Assembly (NCBI GenBank): GCA_937862675.1 | Contig: CALMEC010000103.1 | Span: 1-8,274, forward strand | Origin: an uncultured Actinomycetes bacterium | GTDB lineage: Bacteria > Actinomycetota > Thermoleophilia > Miltoncostaeales > Miltoncostaeaceae | DNA: 8,274 bases | Direction of reading: 5' to 3' | Shown here: piece after piece, positions 1 to 6,220 of the stretch | How positions within the stretch are numbered: the stretch's first letter is position 1 | Layout of the letters: the number at the start of each line of letters is the position of its first letter | Translations under genes and position numbers: made by a program | The notes under the pieces: generated by a model | What the model was told of the DNA's origin: nothing | What the model saw: only the letters and a program-made list of their open reading frames with translations | Databases searched by the model: none

Positions 1-2289
1 GCGCGGCGCGAGATCGCCGGATGGGGCACGCTGGCTGACGGGACCCTCCTCTCGGCGTTCGCCGCGGCCGGCGTCGCCGCCACCGCGGTGCTCACGGTGG
101 CCGTCGTCATGCTGGCCTGGGGGGCCACCTTCCGTCCCCTCGTCGCGGCCGGCACGTTCCTCGGGGTCACCGCAGCCGTCGTCCTCACGTACACCGTGGG
201 CGATCGTCCCCCGGCGTGGCTGTCCGCGCTGGCCTTCTGCGCCGCCACGGCGATCCTGACGGTGCGCGCCATCCGCCTCAACATCAGCGCCCGCACACTC
301 GGCGAGCATGAGCACCGGCTGTCGCGTCACATCGACGCCGTCCTCTGGGAGCAGATCCCCGGGCGGGGGCTGCGCGTGACCCCCGCGGCGGAGCGGATCT
401 TCGGGTATCCGGCCGAACGGTGGGAGGACCCGGGGTTCGTCGCCTCCATCCGCCACCCCGACGACCCGTGCATGGTCGCCGACCTCCAGTCGGGCGACGT
501 GGCACCCGTGGTGATGTTCCGCATCCGCCACGCCGACGGGGGCTGGCGTTCCTGCGAGGCGCATGTGACCGCGGTCACGGACGCGTCGGGTCGCCACCGC
601 TTCTTCACCGGCGTGCTCGTCGACCGGACGCGGCAGGTGGCCGTCGAGAGCGAGGCCGCCACGCTCGGCCGGGTGGTGATGACGTCACCCGTTCCGCAGA
701 TGCTCCTCCGGAGGTCCGACGACGGCCAGTGGAGGGTCGTCTCCGTGAACCACGCCTGCAGCGCCATGCTGGACGAGTCGGTGGTCGTCCGCCGCCGGCT
801 CGGTGAGATCGGGCGCGACCACGCCTGCCTGGCCCGTGCCGCGGAGCTTCTCGACGGCGACGCCGAGCCCGGGGCGATCACCACCGAGGTGACCGAGGCC
901 GACGGACGCGTCATCCAGGTCGGGGTCCGCGCCGTCGATCCCACGAGCTGCACCGTCGACTTCATGGACGTGACCGACCGCGTGCGCGCCTCCCCCCTCC
1001 CCTACGAACAGGCGCGGCGCGACGAGCTGACGGGGCTCCCCAACCGCCGCGCGCTGGCGGAGCACCTGGCCGGCCGGCTCGGGGATCCCGACTCCGGTCC
1101 GGTCGCACTCCTGTCCATCGATCTGGACGCGTTCAAGGAGATCAACGACGCCCTGGGACATGAGACCGGCGATCAGCTGCTGGTCCAGCTCGCCCGGCGC
1201 ATCGTCGCATGCCGTCCCTCCGGTCAGGGCTGCGCCTGCCGCATCGGCGGCGACGAGTTCGCCGTCGTGCTGGCGGGATCGACCGGGGAAGGCGCGCGAG
1301 CCGTCGCGGCCAGGATCAGTGAGGAGATCAGCCAGCCGGTCCACGTTGGCGAACTGCGCCTGCGCGTCCGCGCCAGTATCGGGATCGCCGCGGCGCCGGC
1401 CGACGCGGAGACCGTGGACGAGCTCATCCGCCGCGCGGATGTCGCGATGCATCGCGCCAAGGACGACGGGGGAGGGGTCCAGGTCTACGAACCCCAGATC
1501 GATCCGCTCGCCACGGGACGGCTCGCCCTGGTGGGCGACCTGGAGACGGTCCTCAGCACCGGCACGCTCGACCTGCACCACCAGCCGCTGATCGACGTCG
1601 CCACGGGGCGCATCGTGGGCTCGGAGGCCCTCGCCCGCTGGCGGCATCCGACCGTGGGCATGATCTCGCCGACGGTCTTCGTCGGCCTGGCGGAGGGCTC
1701 CGACCAGATCCGTCCCCTCACACGCTGGGTCATCCGGCGCGCCCTGACCGATCTCCGGGAGATCGGCCGCATCGATCCGGACTTCACCGTCTCGGTCAAT
1801 CTCTCCGTCCGCAACCTCTACGAGGCCGACCTCGTGTCATGGGTGCGTGATGCCATGGCCGAGCACGGGATCGGCCCGGGCCGTCTGATCGTCGAGATCA
1901 CGGAGGGGAGCGTGATGGACGACCATGCCGCGGCCATCGAGACGCTGGAGGGTCTGCGGGCCATCGGGGTCGAGTCGTGGATCGACGACTTCGGCACCGG
2001 CCATTCGTCGTTCGCCCGCCTGCGCCACCTTCCGGTGGACGGCGTGAAGATCGATCGGTCCTTCGTGGCCGAGGCCACCACCGAGCGCGAGCGTGTGGTG
2101 CTGCGCAGCATGATCGAGCTGGTCCACTCGCTCGGGCTCCGGGTGATCGTGGAGGGCGTCGAGACGGCGTCCGTCCTCACCATGCTGGGGACGTTCGGGG
2201 CCGATCGGGCACAGGGCTACCATGTGGGCCGTCCCGAGCCGATGGACCGTCTGGCACGGCGGATCGCCCACCTCGGGATCGCCGTCTGA
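1..2289 (+). CDS. Membrane-anchored PAS-PAS-GGDEF-EAL cyclic-di-GMP signalling protein (5' end outside window)
   Basis: This is a hybrid protein that probably both makes and degrades cyclic di-GMP. The frame is open to base 1 and begins inside hydrophobic sequence, so the true start is probably upstream; a GTG at 88 is only the first start codon seen, and residue numbers here count from it. About three membrane helices (codons around 50-270) precede a PAS_3-like domain (about 75-180, with HPDD) and a weaker second PAS-like region (about 190-300). The GGDEF domain begins at DELTGLPNRR (312) and has an intact GGDEF at 387-391; the RxxD inhibitory site is missing, with SGQG at that position. The EAL domain keeps every usual catalytic residue: EAL 513-515, N571, E603, DDFGTG 633-638, K654, E689 and Q709. 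Both activities are therefore plausible, with PAS or membrane input choosing between them. The ligand is unknown. Confidence 0.93.
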   Translation, partial: ARREIAGWGTLADGTLLSAFAAAGVAATAVLTVAVVMLAWGATFRPLVAAGTFLGVTAAVVLTYTVGDRPPAWLSALAFCAATAILTVRAIRLNISARTLGEHEHRLSRHIDAVLWEQIPGRGLRVTPAAERIFGYPAERWEDPGFVASIRHPDDPCMVADLQSGDVAPVVMFRIRHADGGWRSCEAHVTAVTDASGRHRFFTGVLVDRTRQVAVESEAATLGRVVMTSPVPQMLLRRSDDGQWRVVSVNHACSAMLDESVVVRRRLGEIGRDHACLARAAELLDGDAEPGAITTEVTEADGRVIQVGVRAVDPTSCTVDFMDVTDRVRASPLPYEQARRDELTGLPNRRALAEHLAGRLGDPDSGPVALLSIDLDAFKEINDALGHETGDQLLVQLARRIVACRPSGQGCACRIGGDEFAVVLAGSTGEGARAVAARISEEISQPVHVGELRLRVRASIGIAAAPADAETVDELIRRADVAMHRAKDDGGGVQVYEPQIDPLATGRLALVGDLETVLSTGTLDLHHQPLIDVATGRIVGSEALARWRHPTVGMISPTVFVGLAEGSDQIRPLTRWVIRRALTDLREIGRIDPDFTVSVNLSVRNLYEADLVSWVRDAMAEHGIGPGRLIVEITEGSVMDDHAAAIETLEGLRAIGVESWIDDFGTGHSSFARLRHLPVDGVKIDRSFVAEATTERERVVLRSMIELVHSLGLRVIVEGVETASVLTMLGTFGADRAQGYHVGRPEPMDRLARRIAHLGIAV

Positions 2290-2319
2290 CGACGGCCAGG
2301 GGCGCCGGTACCTGCGGTC

Positions 2320-2355
2320 CCGGCATCGCCGGCCGGCGGACAGGACGGGCCGTCC
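2320..2355 (+). terminator. Two short GC hairpins after the GGDEF-EAL gene, possible weak terminator
   Basis: CCGGC-atc-GCCGG (2320-2332) and GGACG-ggc-CGTCC (2343-2355) are perfect 5-bp inverted repeats with 3-nt loops, lying between the GGDEF-EAL stop and the candidate rpmE promoter. Neither is followed by a T tract, so a classical intrinsic terminator is not shown. Short GC palindromes also arise by chance in DNA this GC-rich. Confidence 0.2.
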
Positions 2356-2378
2356 CGGGCGGAGTGCGGCGAAACCGC

Positions 2379-2384
2379 TACACT
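2379..2384 (+). promoter_or_regulatory. Candidate -10 box (TACACT) for rpmE
   Basis: TACACT is a good match to the TATAAT consensus of the main sigma factor. It is one of the few A/T-containing stretches in this GC-rich gap and lies 35 nt before the rpmE ATG. No convincing -35 is present 16-18 bp upstream, where the sequence is CGGGCG-like. Initiation near 2391 would leave a leader of about 30 nt. The call rests on one hexamer. Confidence 0.38.
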
Positions 2385-2407
2385 ACGGGGTCGGTCGTCG
2401 CCACCAC

Positions 2408-2415
2408 GAGAGAGG
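2408..2415 (+). promoter_or_regulatory. Ribosome binding site of rpmE
   Basis: GAGAGAGG ends four bases before the ATG at 2420. It fixes that ATG as the start of L31, against a frame that stays open upstream to 2222 but does not look like L31. Confidence 0.7.
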
Positions 2416-2419
2416 CAGC

Positions 2420-2629
2420 ATGAAAACGGACATCCACCCCGAGTACGTCATCGCCGAGGTCAGCTGCACCTGCGGCAACACCTTCACGACCCGGTCGACG
2501 AAGTCGGAGATCCGCGTGGAGATCTGCAGCAACTGCCACCCGTTCTACACCGGCCGGCAGAAGCTGGTGGACACGGGCGGACGCGTCGAGCGCTTCCAGC
2601 GCAAGCTGGCCCGTCGCCAGAAGTCGTAA
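2420..2629 (+). CDS. rpmE: 50S ribosomal protein L31, zinc-binding (C+) type
   Basis: Ribosomal protein L31 is part of the large subunit and contributes to the bridge between subunits. The 69-residue product has normal family length and begins MKTDIHPEY. It carries the characteristic CTCGN...ICSNCHPFYTG sequence, with cysteines at 16, 18, 36 and 39 that form the zinc site, so this is the C+ paralogue. In many bacteria a cysteine-free L31 replaces this form under zinc limitation; no such copy is in this window. The C-terminal tail is basic (RKLARRQK), as expected for an rRNA-binding protein. The ATG at 2420 is supported by a purine-rich ribosome binding site. prfA follows 65 bp downstream, the usual actinobacterial order, and the two are probably co-transcribed. 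Confidence 0.98.
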   Translation: MKTDIHPEYVIAEVSCTCGNTFTTRSTKSEIRVEICSNCHPFYTGRQKLVDTGGRVERFQRKLARRQKS

Positions 2630-2680
2630 CGCCCCTCAGTCGGGATCCCTGCCCTCGGGCGGGAGGACGGTGACGACGAC

Positions 2681-2688
2681 GGAGGTGA
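2681..2688 (+). promoter_or_regulatory. Full-length Shine-Dalgarno of prfA
   Basis: GGAGGTGA is an 8-base complement of the usual 16S rRNA 3' end. It lies six bases before the GTG at 2695 and decides that start. Its strength suggests prfA is translated well despite the GTG codon. Confidence 0.8.
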
Positions 2689-2694
2689 CCTGAG

Positions 2695-3780
2695 GTGAGC
2701 GACGAGGCCGTCGACAAGCTCGTCGACCAGATCGAGGTGACGCGGGGCGAGCTGGAGACCGCGATGGCGGACCCCGCGCTCGTCGCCGACCGCGTGCGCT
2801 TCGCCGAGGTCAACCGGCGCTGGAGCGGGCTGGGCGAGGCGTTCGCCCTGTCCGCGCGCTACCGCGACGCGCGTGCGCAGGCGCTGGAGGCCGCCGAGCT
2901 CCTCGAGGCCGGCGAGGAGGACGAGGACATCCGCGCCATCCTCCAGGAGTCCGAGACCGAGATGGAACAGCTCGGACCGGCCATCCGCGAGGCCATGGTG
3001 GAGCCCGACCCCAACGACGGACGTGATGTGATCGTCGAGATCCGGGCGGCGGCGGGCGGGGAGGAGGCGGCGCTCTTCGCCCGCGACCTCCTCGAGATCT
3101 ACTCCAAGTACGCCGCGTCGCGCGGGTACCGCATCGAGCTGATGGGGTCCAGCCCGGCCGACGCCGGCGGCTTCAAGGACGTCAGCCTCGCCATCAAGGG
3201 CTCCGGCGCCTACTCGGTCTTCAAGCACGAGGGCGGTGTCCACCGGGTGCAGCGCATCCCCGCCACGGAGAGCCAGGGGCGCATCCACACCTCCACGGCC
3301 ACGGTGGCCGTGATGCCCGAGGTGGACGACGTCGAGATCACGATCGACTCCAACGATCTCAAGGTCGACGTGTACCGGTCCAGCGGTCCGGGCGGCCAGA
3401 GCGTCAACACCACCGACTCGGCCGTGCGCATCACCCACCTGCCGACGGGTCTCGTGGTGGCGATCCAGGACGAGAAGAGCCAGCTCCAGAACAAGGAGAA
3501 GGCGATGCGGGTCCTCCGTGCCCGCCTCTACGAGCGTGCGCTCGCGGAGCAGCTGGCCGAGCTCTCCGCCAGCCGGCGGGGGCAGCTGGGATCCGGCGAC
3601 CGATCCGAGAAGGTCCGCACCTACAACTATCCGCAGGACCGCGTCACCGACCACCGGGTCAACCTCAGCGTCGCCCTGCGCGGCCAGGTGCTGGAGGGGC
3701 AGCTGGATCGGCTGACCGAGGCGCTGCAGGCCGAGGAACGTCGACTGCGCCTCGCGGACATGACAGACTCCGGGCAGTGA
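2695..3780 (+). CDS. prfA: Peptide chain release factor 1 (RF1)
   Basis: RF1 reads UAA and UAG stop codons in the ribosomal A site and triggers hydrolysis of peptidyl-tRNA. The 361-residue product has standard RF1 length. The N-terminal helical domain (about 1-100) is followed by the conserved EIRAAAGGEEA segment. The PAT tripeptide at 189-191, in RIPATESQGRIHTS, is the RF1 anticodon-like motif and separates it from RF2, which has SPF. GGQ is at 233-235, in SSGPGGQSVNTTDSAVR; Gln235 is the residue methylated by PrmC, whose gene lies two genes downstream. The conserved C-terminal elements EKSQLQNKEKA and RTYNYPQDRVTDHR are complete. The GTG start has a strong Shine-Dalgarno. The stop overlaps the start of the next gene by four bases (GTGA), so the two are probably translationally coupled. 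Confidence 0.98.
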   Translation: MSDEAVDKLVDQIEVTRGELETAMADPALVADRVRFAEVNRRWSGLGEAFALSARYRDARAQALEAAELLEAGEEDEDIRAILQESETEMEQLGPAIREAMVEPDPNDGRDVIVEIRAAAGGEEAALFARDLLEIYSKYAASRGYRIELMGSSPADAGGFKDVSLAIKGSGAYSVFKHEGGVHRVQRIPATESQGRIHTSTATVAVMPEVDDVEITIDSNDLKVDVYRSSGPGGQSVNTTDSAVRITHLPTGLVVAIQDEKSQLQNKEKAMRVLRARLYERALAEQLAELSASRRGQLGSGDRSEKVRTYNYPQDRVTDHRVNLSVALRGQVLEGQLDRLTEALQAEERRLRLADMTDSGQ

Positions 3781-4433
3781 ATCCCGACCTGCTGCGATCC
3801 GAGTTCCTGGGGGTCACTCTCCGTTTCGACGCGGTCGACCTTCCACGGGACGAGGTCGCGTCGTTCTTCGCCGACGTCAGCGGCGCGTACGACCTGCCGC
3901 GACTCGAGTTCGCGGAGGAGGGCGGCGCCACCCTGTCCGACCCGGACGGTGCCGAACTGGTGCTCCGTCCCACGCAGATCGCCTGCGGCGGAGTGGTGCG
4001 ACTCGGCTACCAGGAGGGTCGTGAGCGGATCGACGGCCTGGTCGGCGACGCGGTCACCCGCTTCGGCATCGAGCCCTTCTGGCTCGAGGACATCACCCTC
4101 GTGGCGACCTGGGACCTGGAGGACGAGGGCGCCGGCCGCGCCCTCATCATCGACGACATCGTCCGTTTCGACGCCGACCGGGTCGCGATGCTCGGCGAGC
4201 CGGACGACGACCTGTCGCTGGGCCTGCGCATCTGGCGATCCCTCGGCGAGGGCAGCATCGACTGCTCCATCGAGCCGATGCATGCGGATCCGTCGCGCAT
4301 CTACCTGCGTGTCGTCTACTCGCAGCGCGAGATCGACATGGACTTCGCCGGCGTCCTCGCGACGATGGACGAGGTCAACGCGTGCCTGCGCGGACCGCTG
4401 CGCACCTTCGTGATGGCGGTCGCACGTCACTAG
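3777..4433 (+). CDS. Uncharacterised acidic protein coupled to prfA
   Basis: I do not recognise this 218-residue protein. Its GTG start overlaps the prfA stop in the sequence GTGA. It has no clear Shine-Dalgarno of its own, so ribosomes finishing prfA probably re-initiate here. It looks real: the frame is long, it follows prfA on the same strand, and third codon positions are strongly G/C-biased. The protein is rich in Asp and Glu, has no signal peptide or membrane helix, and looks like a soluble alternating alpha/beta protein. Features include LRFDAVDLPRDEV near 15-27, a Trp-containing stretch FWLEDITLVATWDLED (101-116), an acidic EPDDD turn (141-145) and only a few cysteines (70, 163, 203). 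The gene ends with TAG. Its position between RF1 and the RF1 methyltransferase hints at a translation-linked role, but nothing in the sequence proves it. Confidence 0.8.
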   Translation: MNPDLLRSEFLGVTLRFDAVDLPRDEVASFFADVSGAYDLPRLEFAEEGGATLSDPDGAELVLRPTQIACGGVVRLGYQEGRERIDGLVGDAVTRFGIEPFWLEDITLVATWDLEDEGAGRALIIDDIVRFDADRVAMLGEPDDDLSLGLRIWRSLGEGSIDCSIEPMHADPSRIYLRVVYSQREIDMDFAGVLATMDEVNACLRGPLRTFVMAVARH

Positions 4434-4439
4434 GCGGGT

Positions 4440-4453
4440 GATCCCACGGGATC
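4440..4453 (+). terminator. GATCCC/GGGATC hairpin after the unknown gene
   Basis: A perfect 6-bp inverted repeat (GATCCC-ac-GGGATC, or 5 bp with a 4-nt loop) starts six bases after the TAG of the unknown gene. There is no T tract. It could be a weak transcription stop, an mRNA end-protecting hairpin or chance. Confidence 0.22.
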
Positions 4454-4561
4454 GTGGATGCGGGGCGTCACCGGGTCTCAGGGGGTACGCCGGTTCGCCT
4501 GCCCGAGGTCCCCGGTGGCGTGCACCACGTCGCGGGTTCCCGGAGGTCGTCGCCGGACCGG

Positions 4562-4567
4562 GGAGGT
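4562..4567 (+). promoter_or_regulatory. Ribosome binding site that sets the prmC start
   Basis: GGAGGT lies 4-5 bases before the ATG at 4572. The same frame also has an ATG at 4458, but that one would add 38 residues that do not resemble PrmC and has no comparable ribosome binding site. Confidence 0.7.
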
Positions 4568-4571
4568 CGCG

Positions 4572-5426
4572 ATGACGCGTGAGACCGGGGACACCGCACC
4601 CCTCGTCATCGGCGAGCTCCTGCGGCGTGCGACGGGCCTCTTCGCCGAGCGGGGCATCGACACGGCGCGGCTTGACGCGGAGCTCCTCCTGGCGGATGCG
4701 CTCGACTGCGAGCGGATCGACCTCTACACCGCGCTCCTGCAGCCGCTGAACCGCGACGAGGTGACGCGCTACCGGGAGCTGGTGCGCCGCCGCGCGGCTC
4801 GGGAGCCGGTCGCCTACATCCGCGGCCGCCGCGGGTTCCGGCACCTCGAGCTCGAGGTGTCGCCGGACGTGCTCATCCCGCGTCCCGAGACGGAGCACCT
4901 CGTCGACTGGGCGCTGGAGCGGGCCGCCGACGGCGCGCGGGTCCTCGACTGGGGCACCGGCAGCGGTGCGATCGCCCTGGCGCTCGCCACGGAGCGGCCG
5001 GACCTGGTGGTCACGGCGGTGGACGTCTCCGCGGAGGCGCTCGCCGTCGCGAAGGGCAACGATGCGGACGGTCGCGTCGACTGGGTGCTCTCCGACGGGA
5101 CGGCCGCGCTGGCCGATCGCCCGTTCGACCTCGTCGTGGCGAACCCGCCGTACCTCACCGACGCCGAGCTGGCCGCGGTCGAGCCGGAACTGGGTTTCGA
5201 GCCGCGGGGTGCGCTGAGCTCGGGGCCGACCGGCATGGAGTGCCACGAGCAGGTCATCCGGGAGGCGATGCACGTCCTCACCCCCGGGGGGAGCCTTCTC
5301 ATCGAGGTCGGGCTCGGACAGGCTGCCGCGGTCGCCGACCGCATGCGGCAGGCGGGACTCGCGGACGTCGAGGTGCGGCAGGACCTCGCGGGTGTCGAGC
5401 GGATGGTGGGAGGACGGCGGCCGTGA
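4572..5426 (+). CDS. prmC: Release factor glutamine N5-methyltransferase
   Basis: PrmC (HemK) transfers a methyl group from S-adenosylmethionine to the glutamine of the GGQ motif of RF1 and RF2, which improves termination. From the ATG at 4572 the product is 284 residues, close to the 277 of the E. coli enzyme. The N-terminal helical RF-binding domain (about 1-85) includes the usual ARLDAELLLADAL and REPVAYIRG segments. IPRPETE is at 102-108. The SAM-binding loop DWGTGSG is at 126-132, with Trp where Leu is usual. The catalytic NPPY, which holds the target glutamine, is at 191-194, followed by EPRGALSSG. The gene sits in its common neighbourhood after prfA, though one unknown gene separates them here. 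Its TGA stop overlaps the GTG of the next gene by four bases. A longer form starting at 4458 is possible but unlikely. Confidence 0.96.
   Translation: MTRETGDTAPLVIGELLRRATGLFAERGIDTARLDAELLLADALDCERIDLYTALLQPLNRDEVTRYRELVRRRAAREPVAYIRGRRGFRHLELEVSPDVLIPRPETEHLVDWALERAADGARVLDWGTGSGAIALALATERPDLVVTAVDVSAEALAVAKGNDADGRVDWVLSDGTAALADRPFDLVVANPPYLTDAELAAVEPELGFEPRGALSSGPTGMECHEQVIREAMHVLTPGGSLLIEVGLGQAAAVADRMRQAGLADVEVRQDLAGVERMVGGRRP
5408..5414 (+). promoter_or_regulatory. Ribosome binding site of the tsaC/sua5-family gene
   Basis: GGGAGGA, inside the 3' end of prmC, is followed nine bases later by the GTG at 5423. It supports that start, which also overlaps the prmC stop. Confidence 0.6.
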
Positions 5427-6040
5427 ACCCGCCGGACATCGCCGGCCTCGACCGGGTGCTCGCCGGCGGCGGGGTCGCGATCGTGCCGACCGACACCGTC
5501 TACGGGCTCGCGTGCGCGCTGGACGTCCCGGGTGCCGTCGAGCGTCTCTACGACGTGAAGGGGCGCGATCGCGGACAGCCGTGCCAGGTGCTGGCATACG
5601 ACCTGGATCTCGTCACCGACGCCCTCACGGCCGTGGACGCCGCGACCCGGGAGCTGGTCGCGGAGCTGCTTCCCGGAACGGTCACCTGCATCACCCCCGA
5701 CCCCTAGGCACGTTTCGCCGCGGCATCCGGGTCGGCCGTGGGATCGGTCGGCATCCGCGTCCCGGTGATGCCGGCGGCATTCGTCGCGATCCGGCGGCTA
5801 CTCGTGGCCACCAGCGCGAACGCGCCGGGCGGGCCGTCTCCCGCCGCGATGGACGAGGTGCCGCCCGAGATCGCGGACCGCGCGGACACGGTGACCGACC
5901 TCGGACGGCTTCCGGGAACGGCGTCGTCCGTCCTCGATCTCACCGACCTGGGATCCGGGGTCCGCGTGGTGCGCGCCGGACCGGACATGGACGGTCTCCT
6001 GTCGCGGCTGGACCGGATGGACGTCCCCGTGCGACGGTGA
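5423..6040 (+). pseudogene. tsaC: L-threonylcarbamoyladenylate synthase (TsaC/Sua5/YwlC family) with an in-frame TAG at codon 95
   Basis: Family members make threonylcarbamoyl-AMP from threonine, bicarbonate and ATP, the first step of t6A formation at position 37 of ANN-reading tRNAs. Counting the amber as one residue, the frame from GTG 5423 to TGA 6038-6040 gives 205 residues, a normal YrdC-type length. Before the amber are PTDTVYGL (22-29), the KGR active-site motif (46-48) and LLPGTVT (82-88). TAG at 5705-5707 would end translation after 94 residues. The same frame then continues with ARF, GIRVP (110-114), ATSANAPGGPSP (129-140, the SxN motif), GTASSVLDLT and VVRAG. The other half is thus well preserved and no frame shift is needed. 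No ribosome binding site supports re-initiation at GTG 5738 or ATG 5768. The gene overlaps prmC, as in other actinobacteria. Identity is secure; whether it works depends on the TAG. A 94-residue product would lack the SxN motif and should be inactive. Confidence 0.88.
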
Positions 6041-6065
6041 CGCCCATGCCTTCCGAACGACGTCC

Positions 6066-6071
6066 TATCCT
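6066..6071 (+). promoter_or_regulatory. Candidate -10 box (TATCCT) upstream of the SDR gene
   Basis: TATCCT lies in the 180-bp gap between the tsaC frame and the SDR start, in the A/T-richest part of it. The expected -35 position (about 6043-6048) does not resemble TTGACA. If used, it gives a leader of about 140 nt containing a CCGTC/GACGG inverted repeat (6080-6084 and 6095-6099). Nothing else was recognised in this gap. Confidence 0.3.
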
Positions 6072-6220
6072 GAATCCGGCCGTCTGTGAACGCGGACGGG
6101 CATCCATGATGAGCCGATCCACCTCTCTCGCCGGCGCCGCGGACGGTGCGCCGAACACCCGTTGCACGCGACCGGCCCCTGATGGCGGGGGATCCGCGGT
6201 GCACACGCGCGGGACACCTC

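Noticed and set aside
2222..2419. Upstream extension of the rpmE frame
   Set aside because: It is in frame with L31 but overlaps the end of the GGDEF-EAL gene, reads as Arg/Gly-rich filler, and L31 proteins start at the ATG at 2420 that has a ribosome binding site.
2545..3654. 369-codon open frame on the - strand opposite prfA
   Set aside because: It mirrors the codon structure of RF1, is Leu/Val/Gly/Arg-rich with no family motif, and RF1 is certain on the other strand.
3627..5597. 656-codon open frame on the - strand opposite prfA, the unknown gene, prmC and tsaC
   Set aside because: It is very rich in Arg, Pro, Gly and Asp, has no recognisable domain, and lies antisense to four well-supported genes. 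Long antisense open frames are expected at this GC content.
5705..5707. General reassignment of TAG to an amino acid in this genome
   Set aside because: TAG is also the natural end of the unknown gene (4431-4433), the SDR gene (7043-7045) and wecA (8177-8179), and RF1, which reads UAG, is intact. Only site-specific read-through would remain possible.
5423..6040. Frame-shift explanation for the broken tsaC
   Set aside because: Motifs before and after the TAG are in the same frame, so no insertion or deletion is needed.
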